Origin: an uncultured Microbacterium sp.
GTDB taxonomy: Bacteria; Actinomycetota; Actinomycetes; Actinomycetales; Microbacteriaceae
Direction of reading: 5' to 3'
Assembly (NCBI GenBank): GCA_937926065.1
Contig: CALANM010000159.1
Span: forward strand, 1 to 16,037
Length of the DNA stretch: 16,037 bases
How positions within the stretch are numbered: the first letter of the stretch is position 1; each line of letters starts with the position of its first letter. A program made the translations under genes and the position numbers. This document shows positions 1 to 7,373 of the stretch, piece after piece. The notes beneath the pieces were generated by a model, which was given only the letters and a program-made list of their open reading frames with translations, did not search any database and had not been told where the DNA came from.

Positions 1-921
1 GGCGGCGCCGAGGGTGGGCACGAGCGCGGCCGAGCCGGGGAACGGCATGGAGCCCGAGAACCACAGGGTCGCGGCGACGATCGCGGCCAGTCCCGCCCAG
101 CCCAGCGTGTAGCCGAGCCAGTGCGGGATGCGCGCGACCTGCGGCGCGAACATCGCGAGCGCGGCGCCGATCGCCAGCTCCCACAGACGGGTCGTCGTGA
201 CGAAGTACGCCACCTCGGGCTCGGCGGCCGTGTAGTAGATCGAGAACAGGAGAGACGGGATCAGGACCAGCAGGATGCCGATGCGGATCGCGCGCATGCC
301 GCGCGCGCGTGCGTCGGCCGTGTCGTCGCGGCGGCCGGCGCGGTGCGTGAGAGCGAGAGCCGCGACCAGCACGAGCGGCCAGACGATGTAGAACTGCTCC
401 TCGACCGCGAGTGTCCAGAAGTGCTGCAGCGGGCTGGCGGCGACCTCGGCGTTGAGATAGTCCGTGCCGGCGGCGAACACCCAGTTGACGACGTAGGCGG
501 CCGAGGCGAGCGCCTCGACGCCGATCGACTCCCATCGGATCTGCGGCAGAAAGATCACCGTGAGGACGAGGGTCGTGAGCAGCACGATCGTCGCGGCGGG
601 AAGGATGCGGCGGGCGCGCTTGGCGTAGAAGTCGCCGAGGCGGATGCGGCCCGTGCTCTGGGCCTCGCGCAGCAGGATGCCGGTGATCAGGAAGCCGGAG
701 ATGACGAAGAAGACATCGACGCCGACGAAGCCGCCGCCGAACAGCGACCAGTTGGCGTGGTACAGCAGCACCGCCCCGACGGCGACAGCGCGCAGCCCCT
801 GGATGTCGGGGCGGAAGCCGGAGGACTTCACGGCCTTCTCCTGGCGGGGCGTCGTCGGTCGAGCGCGCCGCGCGTCGATGCGCGCGCGGGGGGTCGGCGG
901 TGCCTGAGTCTCAGATGTCAC
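1..921 (-). CDS. Acyltransferase 3 family membrane O-acyltransferase (OafA-like), 3' end outside window
   Basis: Polytopic membrane enzyme of the acyltransferase-3 family, which transfers acyl (often acetyl) groups to extracytoplasmic sugars. Numbering from GTG 921, the family signature FRPDIQGLRAVAV (about 36-48) precedes the conserved H55 in LLYHANW. Then come FGGGFVGVDVFFVISGFLITG (two overlapping parts, about 61-81), KRARRILPA (101-109) and QHFWTLAVEEQFY (166-178), followed by hydrophobic segments up to the window edge. A C-terminal SGNH domain, common in this family, would lie outside and cannot be judged. The start is uncertain. GTG 831 has a good AGGAG six bases upstream and gives a normal short N-terminus. 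GTG 921 adds an Arg/Pro-rich tail with coding-like GC3. GTG 972 would overlap the preceding TGA. The gene is last of the minus-strand block seen here, so it probably decorates the polymer made by the neighbours; its real acceptor is unknown. Confidence 0.85.
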   Translation of the reverse strand, partial: MTSETQAPPTPRARIDARRARPTTPRQEKAVKSSGFRPDIQGLRAVAVGAVLLYHANWSLFGGGFVGVDVFFVISGFLITGILLREAQSTGRIRLGDFYAKRARRILPAATIVLLTTLVLTVIFLPQIRWESIGVEALASAAYVVNWVFAAGTDYLNAEVAASPLQHFWTLAVEEQFYIVWPLVLVAALALTHRAGRRDDTADARARGMRAIRIGILLVLIPSLLFSIYYTAAEPEVAYFVTTTRLWELAIGAALAMFAPQVARIPHWLGYTLGWAGLAAIVAATLWFSGSMPFPGSAALVPTLGAA

Positions 922-968
922 CGCAGGATTCTGCCATCCGAACCTCCACGGTCGCTCAAGGGCTGGGG

Positions 969-1682
969 TCACGCGCCGATCTGGCTGCGTTCGATCACAT
1001 CGAAGAACGCGCGGCAGATGTAGTAGTCCTCCGCCGTCGTGATCTTGATGTTCGACCTCGGCCCGTCCACACGGTAGATCGTGTGGCCGTACCGGCGCAG
1101 CAGGCTCGCCGTGTCGATGGAGTCGTCGTCGCCGTCGGCCACGGCGCGGTCGTAGATCTCCAGCGCCGTATCGAGGCGGAGGCTCTGCGGCGCCTGCGCG
1201 ATGTAGAGATGGTCGCGGGGGAGCACGTCGTCGATCAGGTCGCCGGCCGACGAGACGATCGTCTCGTTCCCCTTCGTGCAGGTGATCGCGGCACCGTGCT
1301 CGCGCACCATCCGGATGTTGTCGGAGATCAGCTGGGCCGTGATGAGCGGGCGGACGCCGTCGTGCACCAGCACGACCGAGTCGCCCGGGCATTCGTTGGC
1401 GACGGCGCGGATAGCGCGGTGGCGCGACTCCTGCCCGGTGTCGCCGCCGTCGACGATCCAGTTGACCTTCGTGAGCTCGTAGTGCGCGACGAGGCGCGCG
1501 AAGTGGTCGCGCCATGCGGGCAGGATGGCGACCGCGATCCGGTCGATCTCGGGGTGGTCCTGGAAGTGCTGGAGGGTGTGCACGATCAGGGGCGTCCCGT
1601 GGATCTTGAGGAACTGCTTGGGCAGGTTGTCTGAGGACATCCGAGAGCCGATGCCCCCCGCGAAGATCACCGCAATGTTCAT
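969..1682 (-). CDS. IspD/TarI-family cytidylyltransferase (probable CDP-alditol synthase)
   Basis: Nucleotidyltransferase of 237 residues, the usual length for the IspD/TarI family, which couples CTP to an alditol or methylerythritol phosphate. Visible motifs are the P-loop-like AGGIGSRM (8-15), PKQF (21-24), VHDGVRPL (106-113, metal/CTP region), APQSLR (164-169) and NIKIT (211-215). Its start ATG overlaps the stop of the upstream transferase gene (ATGA, 1679-1682), so the two are translationally coupled. That coupling, plus the polymer context, favours a CDP-alditol such as CDP-ribitol, CDP-glycerol or CDP-arabinitol over the isoprenoid intermediate CDP-methylerythritol. A second cytidylyltransferase domain exists in the gene at 5882-7288, with clearly different sequence, so the two may serve different alditols. 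No dehydrogenase partner lies next to this copy. The substrate cannot be read from sequence alone; a housekeeping IspD role is the less likely alternative. Confidence 0.85.
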   Translation of the reverse strand: MNIAVIFAGGIGSRMSSDNLPKQFLKIHGTPLIVHTLQHFQDHPEIDRIAVAILPAWRDHFARLVAHYELTKVNWIVDGGDTGQESRHRAIRAVANECPGDSVVLVHDGVRPLITAQLISDNIRMVREHGAAITCTKGNETIVSSAGDLIDDVLPRDHLYIAQAPQSLRLDTALEIYDRAVADGDDDSIDTASLLRRYGHTIYRVDGPRSNIKITTAEDYYICRAFFDVIERSQIGA

Positions 1683-3421
1683 CGTTCTGAAGCCTCCATC
1701 GCTGCTTCCTGGCCGGTCGGTGCGTCGGGGCCGGCCGGGCGCGTCTGCTGACGCTGTTCGAGGATGAGCCAGTCGATCACGCGATCGGCGGCGCCCGTGT
1801 CGATTCTGTCGAAGTTCTCCGCTCGGAAGCGAGCCAGCTTCTCCTGCGCGAAGTCGCCCGTCCGGATCGCCGCGACCACTTCGTCGAACGTCTCGCACAC
1901 GCGGCCGGGGGCCGCCTCCTCGTAGTCGCGGTGGAAGCCGCGCGTCGCCGCGTACACGGCGCGGTCAGGGGCGAAGAACAGCATCGGGCGGTCGAGGAGG
2001 GCGTACTCGTAGATGATCGACGAGTAGTCGGTGATCAGCAGATCGGTGACCTGGAGCAGCCCGAGACCGTCGGGGAGACGCGTGACGTCGTAGAAGCGGT
2101 CGCGATAAGCGTCGGGGATCGGCACGGGCTCCTTCACGAACGGGTGGATGCGGAACAGCACCGCCGTGTCGGGCCCGCACACCTCGTAGAGCGCGTCGAA
2201 GTCGATCAGGCTGTAGTCGTAGGAGGCCGTGTGGTACGAACCGCCGCGGAAAGTCGGCGCGAACAGGATGATGCGCTTGCCGCGCAGCTCGGGTCGTTCC
2301 TTGTAGAAGGCCTCGGTGAACGCGGCCGTCCGGTCGGGGTCGAGGAACCAGTCGATCCGCGGCAGCCCCGTGGGGACGATCGCGGCCTCTTCGATGCCGA
2401 AGGCCTCGGCGTAGACGTGCCGCAGCTGCTCCGAGCCGCAGATCGCGTAGGTGTACTGGCGATGAGGCTGGCTGAGGCGGGGCGAGTCGGTGCGGCCGAA
2501 GCGGCTGTACCCGACCGATTTGAAGCCGACTCCGGCGTGCCACACCTGGATGACCCGGGTGCGCGAATCGACCGTCACGGTGTTGAGCAGGCCGAAGTAG
2601 TCGTCGAGCAGGAGGACCTCGCTCGTGGCCATGAGGTGCAGGATCCGGACGGTGCGCAGCCACCCCGTGGTCCCCGGAAGGCGGAATGAGGTGCGCAGGT
2701 CGAACCGCTTGTCGAGGCCGCGTTCCACCATCCGCTCGTGCACGCGGAGGAGGTTGCCCTCCATCTTCGGCTGCTGATCGGAGGCGAACAGGATGCGCCC
2801 CGGCTTCGGTCCGAGCAGACGGGTGAACAGCCGGTAGATCGCGCGCACGGCGCGCGCCTTGACGTCGGCGCGCGCGAGCGCGGCACGTGCACGGGCCGCG
2901 AGGGGCCGGCCCTTCGCGGGCGCCTCGGAGCGGTGCAGATGGTACGTGTGCACGAGCAGGTCGAGCCGTGAGGCGTCGTTGGGACTCTCGTCGACGCCGA
3001 ACGAGACCGTCATGGCGGCGCGGCTGCGGTCGTACAGGAAGACGCGTGACGCGTCGTCGAGCGCATCGAGGCGGTCGCCGTCATAGGAGGCGGTCGGGTC
3101 GGTCGCGCCGTCGAGCAGCGCACGGATGCGCCAGGTGCCGTCGGGCACAGCCTGCCGGCCGGCGAACGTCGTGACGTTGACATGGAGGTCGAATACCCCG
3201 TCGTCGCCCGCCTTCGACGGCACGGGATAAGTGCGCGTGCCGTCGGTGAAGACGAACGAGACGGCATCCGCCCGGGCGTCGCCGGCAGCGTCGGGGGAGA
3301 GCCGCACGCGCAGCGTCAGGTGGACGCGCTCCCAGGCGATGTCGCTCACCTCGACCACGGGGCCGCGCGCAGGAGTGGCGTCGTCGCGTTCGGGGTCGTG
3401 CGCCGGTGCTGCCGTCGTCAC
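1679..3421 (-). CDS. CDP-glycerol glycerophosphotransferase family protein (TagF/TarL-like) with N-terminal accessory domain
   Basis: Peripheral membrane transferase of the Glyphos_transf family, which moves glycerol- or ribitol-phosphate from its CDP form onto a growing teichoic-acid-like chain at the cytoplasmic face. The catalytic half (about 205-550) has the expected motifs: QVWHAGVGFKSVG (292-304, H295), APTFRGG (388-394), RIHPFV (424-429, H426) and ITDYSSIIYEYAL (463-475). Residues about 20-165 form a separate region predicted to be beta-rich, with a PDGTWRIRALL stretch, of unknown function. The C-terminal 30 residues are Ala/Gln/Pro-rich. The GTG start at 3421 is the only start I find in this frame ahead of the domain; its ribosome binding site is weak. 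A 102-base gap with a TATACT box lies upstream, and the stop overlaps the cytidylyltransferase start by 4 bases. The alditol used (glycerol, ribitol or other) is not determined. Confidence 0.88.
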   Translation of the reverse strand: MTTAAPAHDPERDDATPARGPVVEVSDIAWERVHLTLRVRLSPDAAGDARADAVSFVFTDGTRTYPVPSKAGDDGVFDLHVNVTTFAGRQAVPDGTWRIRALLDGATDPTASYDGDRLDALDDASRVFLYDRSRAAMTVSFGVDESPNDASRLDLLVHTYHLHRSEAPAKGRPLAARARAALARADVKARAVRAIYRLFTRLLGPKPGRILFASDQQPKMEGNLLRVHERMVERGLDKRFDLRTSFRLPGTTGWLRTVRILHLMATSEVLLLDDYFGLLNTVTVDSRTRVIQVWHAGVGFKSVGYSRFGRTDSPRLSQPHRQYTYAICGSEQLRHVYAEAFGIEEAAIVPTGLPRIDWFLDPDRTAAFTEAFYKERPELRGKRIILFAPTFRGGSYHTASYDYSLIDFDALYEVCGPDTAVLFRIHPFVKEPVPIPDAYRDRFYDVTRLPDGLGLLQVTDLLITDYSSIIYEYALLDRPMLFFAPDRAVYAATRGFHRDYEEAAPGRVCETFDEVVAAIRTGDFAQEKLARFRAENFDRIDTGAADRVIDWLILEQRQQTRPAGPDAPTGQEAAMEASER

Positions 3422-3523
3422 AGTCCGCGCTCTTCGTGCCAGAGGGCATCGCTCAGTAGGTCTGCGGACACGTGAGCAGTATATGTCACGGGGTCCCTCA
3501 GGCCCTGGGCGGCGAGGCCCGGC
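3422..3523. other. Intergenic gap with a candidate internal promoter
   Basis: This 102-base gap separates the degenerate transferase gene from the TagF-like gene. The only clear signal is an AT-rich TATACT on the minus strand. No gene and no convincing terminator were seen. Confidence 0.5.
3478..3483 (-). promoter_or_regulatory. Candidate -10 box TATACT
   Basis: Minus-strand hexamer TATACT within GTGACATATACTGC differs from the sigma-A consensus TATAAT by one base and stands out in very GC-rich surroundings. No convincing -35 lies 16-18 bases upstream. A start about 7 bases downstream would give a leader of roughly 50 bases before GTG 3421. It would let the transferase, cytidylyltransferase and acyltransferase genes be expressed apart from the upstream genes. 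Confidence 0.4.
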
Positions 3524-4642
3524 TCAGCGGGCGAGGAGGTGCTCGATCCGGTCGGCCACACGGGATGCCGCGCGACCGTCGGCGCCGCCGCCGAAGCGCT
3601 CGAAGAACCGCGCGGCGGCAGCCTCGTGTGCCGTCTCATCGAACCCTTCGATGGCACGCACGAGCTCCTCGTTGGACCCCGCGACCGTGAACTCCTCGGT
3701 CGAGGCGGCGCGCACGCCGGCCGACGCCGTCGAGAACAGGAACGCGGGCTTGCCGGTGAGGAGGAAGTCGGCCATCCACCCGGAGCGGTCGCCGATGCCG
3801 GCATCGGCGACGACGAGCAGCTCCTGCAGATCGGGATGGATCGACGCGTTCCGGCAGTATGCGGGGAGGCCCGCCAGCAGTGCGTCGGATGCCGCCTTGC
3901 CGGCGATGTCGGTGCGGATGAGGAACTCCCACTCGCCGCCGAAGCGCTCCGCCAGGGAGTCGCGCACCGCGGCATAGTCGACTCCGCTCAGGGGAGAGAT
4001 GCGGCGGTCGCCGTGAGCCGGGGTGTATAGGACGAAGCGCTGCCCGTGGTCGGCGACGCCGATCCGGTCGAGCACCTTTTTGCGCAGCTCCGCCGTGGTC
4101 TGTGCCGATGCGCTCACGAGGAGGTCGGTGCGGGGACTGCCCAGCGTCGCGGCGTCGTCGGCGCCGAGCTGCAGCCAATGCTGCCCGGCCGACGGCACGG
4201 CGCCGAGCTCCTGCAGCGAGCGACCGCTCTGCACGACGACCTTGGCGCTCGCGATCGAGCGGAAGCCGTCGGCGGTGCCGAGCCTCACGAAGTGGAACGG
4301 GCGGGGGAAGGGGCCGACCGAGCGGTCGCGCAGCATCCACGTGATCGTGACGGGCGTGCCGCGGCGAAGGAGCTCCTCGGCGACGTACTTCACATCGCCC
4401 GTGTACTCGCCGCTCTGCTCGATCAGCACGACCGACGACGCGTCGATACGGGCGCGGCGTGCCACGCGGCGCTTGCCGACCCCCGACAGCCACGCGTCGA
4501 TGCGCGTCGTGACGGTGTCCTGCACCAACAGGCGGATGCCGCGGACGGTGATGTGCACCGTGCGCACGAAGATCTCGACGACGCGGAAGACGCTGCCGAC
4601 GAGGAGGGTCACGAGCTTTCCCTCGATCAGCTTGTCGATCAT
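3524..4642 (-). CDS. Degenerate CDP-glycerol glycerophosphotransferase-like protein
   Basis: Protein of 372 residues that follows the layout of the TagF-type transferases encoded nearby but lacks their catalytic signatures. Where they have QVWHAG this protein has LQLGAD (157-162). Where they have RIHPF it has IRTDI (242-246). Where they have ITDYSSIIYEY it has IGDRSGWMADF (283-293), keeping only the Asp and one Ser. APTFR is replaced by TPAHG (207-211). The first 45 residues could form an amphipathic membrane-binding helix. The ATG overlaps the stop of the pyruvyl transferase gene (ATGA, 4639-4642). The frame is intact and codon use matches the neighbours, so it is a kept gene rather than a decaying one. 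It may be a non-catalytic partner, an acceptor-binding subunit, or an enzyme with changed chemistry; I cannot choose between these from sequence. Confidence 0.7.
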   Translation of the reverse strand: MIDKLIEGKLVTLLVGSVFRVVEIFVRTVHITVRGIRLLVQDTVTTRIDAWLSGVGKRRVARRARIDASSVVLIEQSGEYTGDVKYVAEELLRRGTPVTITWMLRDRSVGPFPRPFHFVRLGTADGFRSIASAKVVVQSGRSLQELGAVPSAGQHWLQLGADDAATLGSPRTDLLVSASAQTTAELRKKVLDRIGVADHGQRFVLYTPAHGDRRISPLSGVDYAAVRDSLAERFGGEWEFLIRTDIAGKAASDALLAGLPAYCRNASIHPDLQELLVVADAGIGDRSGWMADFLLTGKPAFLFSTASAGVRAASTEEFTVAGSNEELVRAIEGFDETAHEAAAARFFERFGGGADGRAASRVADRIEHLLAR

Positions 4643-5853
4643 GCACGTCCCTTCGGCAGGCTCTCGACGAATGCGACGAGGTGGCGGCGGGTGCGCTCTC
4701 GCAGCTCGTCGCGCCGCGCGTAGTCGGGCTCGGGGAGGTCGTCGCTCACGAGCAGGCGGGCGATGCGCTGCGGGTCGAGCTCGTGCTCGTCGAAGTAGCG
4801 GTCGCGAAGGCCCGTGATGCGGGTGAGGAACTGCAGCTTCTCGCCCCAGATGAGTCCGACGACGGGCACGTTCAGCGCATAGGCGGTGATCCCGGCGTGC
4901 ATGCGCGCGCTCATGATGATGTCGAATCCGGCGACGAGGTTCACGAACTCGGCGGACGTGAGCGGTCGGTGGATGAGCTGCTCCGGCCGGAGGTTCATCG
5001 TCTCGACGAGCGACTCGCCGAACGACTGGTCGACGGTCATGCCGTTGGAGAACAGGAAGAAGTCGGCGTCGAGGCGCTTCAGCTCGGCGATGAGACTCCG
5101 GTAGAAGTTGACCACCGCGTCAGGCGACAGGTCGCCGCCGTAGACGGAGAAGTTGGCGGGGTTGAGGAGGTTCACGCCGATGCGGCGGCGGCCCGCGGGC
5201 GCGTCGCCGTCGGGGCGGCGGTCGACCATGTCCATCTCCGCCAGCCAGAACACCGGGTCGCCGACCTGCTCGGTGTGGGTGTGCGGATTGGCCATGTAGC
5301 GTTCGCGCAGCGTGTCGATGTCGTCGCGTGTGGTGATCGCGCGGACATTGTCCGAGTTGAGCGCCTTCTTGAGGCGCTGGCAGCGGATGTCGGTCTCGCT
5401 GTAGCCCTCGACTCCCACCGCGTTCATCATGACGGGGATCTCGCGCTTGCGCGCGGCGTCGAGGATCAGTTCGTCGATGTAGTTGAGCCCCTGCGTCTTG
5501 TACTTGATGAAGCCGCCGCCGGCGAACACGACCGCGTCGAGATCCTTGATGCGCTCCCGGTAGTACCAGCCGAGCTTCGTCTTCCAGTAGAGGCGGTGGT
5601 AGGCGTAGCCGAAGCGCGGGCTGCGCACGACCGACAGCACGGGGCGCTGGAACACCTTCATGATGGCGGCGATCCGGAAGTTGAGGCGGCGCATGCCCGA
5701 GCGCACGCCGGCATCCATCGGATCGACGTCGATGTCGACGAGCATCGTGTCGGGGTCGTGTGTGCGCAGCAGGTGCTTGGTGGCTTCGACGAGGAGGTAG
5801 TCGCCCACGTTCTCGTTGGTCAGGAGGCCGACGACGCCGATCGTTCTTCTCAT
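4639..5853 (-). CDS. Polysaccharide pyruvyl transferase family protein (CsaB/WcaK-like)
   Basis: Cytoplasmic enzyme family that uses phosphoenolpyruvate to place a pyruvate ketal on a sugar or alditol of a cell-surface polymer. Motifs seen with numbering from ATG 5853: VGLLTNENVGDYLLVEA (8-24), VVFAGGGFIKYK (108-119), MNAVGVEGY (143-151), VGDPVFWL (197-204), NLLNPANFS (228-236) and the hallmark SARMHAGI (315-322, H319), followed by VVGLIWGEKLQF. Length of 404 residues is normal. A longer GTG start at 5889 would overlap the upstream stop by 8 bases and add a charged tail; ATG 5853 is preferred because GAGGAA lies upstream, though its spacing is long, and because the protein then starts right before the first beta strand. 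The stop overlaps the next gene by 4 bases. Pyruvate ketals are known on some actinobacterial teichoic acids, which fits this locus; the acceptor is unproven. Confidence 0.85.
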   Translation of the reverse strand: MRRTIGVVGLLTNENVGDYLLVEATKHLLRTHDPDTMLVDIDVDPMDAGVRSGMRRLNFRIAAIMKVFQRPVLSVVRSPRFGYAYHRLYWKTKLGWYYRERIKDLDAVVFAGGGFIKYKTQGLNYIDELILDAARKREIPVMMNAVGVEGYSETDIRCQRLKKALNSDNVRAITTRDDIDTLRERYMANPHTHTEQVGDPVFWLAEMDMVDRRPDGDAPAGRRRIGVNLLNPANFSVYGGDLSPDAVVNFYRSLIAELKRLDADFFLFSNGMTVDQSFGESLVETMNLRPEQLIHRPLTSAEFVNLVAGFDIIMSARMHAGITAYALNVPVVGLIWGEKLQFLTRITGLRDRYFDEHELDPQRIARLLVSDDLPEPDYARRDELRERTRRHLVAFVESLPKGRA

Positions 5854-5881
5854 GCCCGCGTTCCGTTCCTCGGCTCTTCGC

Positions 5882-7288
5882 TCAGTCACGGGAGGCGGCG
5901 GCCTTCGCTCGCATGGCGGCTACCTGCACCGTGACGATCTGCCCGGTGAGATCGGATGCCGCGACGTGCAGCGTCACACGGGCGACGTCGGCGGGGTCGA
6001 GCAGCGAGTCGAGCGGCTCGTCGCCGAACGCCTGCGTGCGCATGGGCGTGTGCGTGCGCTGCGGGTTGATGCAGTTGATGCGCACGTTCGCCTCGTCCCA
6101 TTCCTCCGCGAGCGCCTGGGTGAGGTTCACGACGCCGGCCTTCGTGGCCGAGTAGGCGCTGTAGCCGGCGCGTCCGCGCGTGTAGGAGCTCGAGGTGAAC
6201 AGCACGACCTGCCCGTGCGTCTCGACGAGGTAAGGGAACGCCTCGCGCGCGACGATCGCAGGGCCGATGAGGTTGACCTGGATGGTGTCCTTGAGATCGC
6301 GCTTGGTGCTGTCGACGAGCGGCGCGACGCGCAGCACACCTGCCGTCACGATGACGACGTCGATGCGGCCGACCTCTTCATGCACCTTCGCGAGCGCCTT
6401 GCGCACCGCCTTCGCAGAGCGGATGTCGGTCCCGGTCGTCGTGCGGCTGAACTCGCTCACGGTCGCGCCCGCGGCGCGCGCCTGCTCGACGATGCTCCCG
6501 CCGATGCCGTAGCTGCCGCCGAACACGACGACGCTGCGGCCCGTCAGGTCAGGCACCGAGGTGACGCTCTCGAGGGACAGACTCGCTGACTGCAGCTGGA
6601 AGAGCTTGTCAGCGATGTGCACGTCGATCGGCTCGGTCACCTTCATGTTCTCGGCGGTGCCGTCGACGACGTAGATGGGCACGTCGGGAAGGTACGTGAA
6701 GACGACGCCGCAGTCGTCGGTGGCTTTGAATCCGGGGTCTGTCGCGGCGATCTCGTACGCGCGGCGGATGGTGCCGAGCCGGAAGGCCTGGGGCGTCTGG
6801 CCGCGGCGCAGCATGGAGCGGTCGGGGATGCCGGTGATGAGGCGGTTCTCGTCGACCTGGATGATCGTGTCGGCCGAGGGGATCGCCGTGTCCACGGCGT
6901 CGTACTCGTCGAGCGCGCGCACGCAGTCCTCGATGATCCGGTCGTCGATGAAGGGGCGGACGGCGTCGTGGAAGAGCACCTTCGTGTCGTCGCCCTCGAG
7001 CGCGGCGATCGCGAGCTTCGTCGTGTCGTTGCGGGTGTCGCCGCCCGGGAGGATGCGGGTGAGCTTCTCGAAGCGGTCGTTGTGCAGCAGGTGGTCGAGC
7101 TCGCCGATCGCGGCCGCATTCATCATGATGACGATCTCGTCGATGAGGGGGCTTGCGTCGAGCGCTTCGAGCGTGTGCTCGACGATCGCCTTGCCGGCGA
7201 TCTTGATGAGCTGCTTGGGGATGCCGAGGCCGACGCGGACGCCGATGCCTCCGGCCAGCACGACGGCGACGGTGCGGGGTGTGCTCAC
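5882..7288 (-). CDS. Bifunctional cytidylyltransferase / SDR reductase (Bcs1-like, CDP-ribitol synthesis)
   Basis: Two-domain enzyme of 468 residues. Domain 1 (about 1-232) is an IspD/TarI-type cytidylyltransferase with VLAGGIGVRVGLGIPKQL (10-27), ILPGGDTRNDT (79-89), HDAVRPF (107-113), RGQTPQAF (162-169) and ENMKVT (213-218). Domain 2 (about 245-468) is a short-chain dehydrogenase with the nucleotide loop FGGSYGIGG (256-264), VTAGVL (314-319), serines 366-368 and the catalytic YSATK (379-383). The same fusion in Haemophilus influenzae (Bcs1/Acs1) reduces ribulose 5-phosphate to ribitol 5-phosphate with NADPH and makes CDP-ribitol. Gram-positive TarIJ does this with two proteins and an unrelated reductase. 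GTG 7288 is supported by GAGGAG seven bases upstream. CDP-ribitol would feed the TagF-type transferases of this locus. The exact sugar is inferred from the family. Confidence 0.88.
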   Translation of the reverse strand: MSTPRTVAVVLAGGIGVRVGLGIPKQLIKIAGKAIVEHTLEALDASPLIDEIVIMMNAAAIGELDHLLHNDRFEKLTRILPGGDTRNDTTKLAIAALEGDDTKVLFHDAVRPFIDDRIIEDCVRALDEYDAVDTAIPSADTIIQVDENRLITGIPDRSMLRRGQTPQAFRLGTIRRAYEIAATDPGFKATDDCGVVFTYLPDVPIYVVDGTAENMKVTEPIDVHIADKLFQLQSASLSLESVTSVPDLTGRSVVVFGGSYGIGGSIVEQARAAGATVSEFSRTTTGTDIRSAKAVRKALAKVHEEVGRIDVVIVTAGVLRVAPLVDSTKRDLKDTIQVNLIGPAIVAREAFPYLVETHGQVVLFTSSSYTRGRAGYSAYSATKAGVVNLTQALAEEWDEANVRINCINPQRTHTPMRTQAFGDEPLDSLLDPADVARVTLHVAASDLTGQIVTVQVAAMRAKAAASRD

Positions 7289-7327
7289 TGAGTGACTCCT
7301 CGTGGGAGAGCGGCGGGAGAGAAGACC

Positions 7328-7342
7328 ATCGCGGGGCGCGAT
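7328..7342 (-). terminator. Perfect 6-bp hairpin between the LCP and Bcs1-like genes
   Basis: ATCGCG and CGCGAT flank a 3-base loop. On the minus strand the arm is followed by GGTCTTCTCTC, which is pyrimidine-rich but has no clean T run. It could weakly stop transcripts from the LCP gene or be a leader hairpin for the next gene. Confidence 0.3.
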
Positions 7343-7354
7343 TCTCGCAGGGCA

Positions 7355-7360
7355 AGTCTA
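7355..7360 (-). promoter_or_regulatory. Candidate -10 box TAGACT upstream of the Bcs1-like gene
   Basis: TAGACT on the minus strand fits the actinobacterial TAnnnT pattern and is identical to the box at 10927-10932. No clear -35 is visible. A start near 7348 would leave a leader of about 60 bases holding the 7328-7342 hairpin and the GAGGAG ribosome binding site. Confidence 0.3.
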
Positions 7361-7373
7361 TGGGCGGCGGATC

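Noticed and set aside
4681..5934. Long plus-strand reading frame of 417 codons opposite the pyruvyl transferase gene
   Set aside because: It is rich in Val, Glu, Asp, Ala and Arg repeats typical of the antisense of GC-rich codons, has no motif, and lies opposite a gene with clear family signatures.
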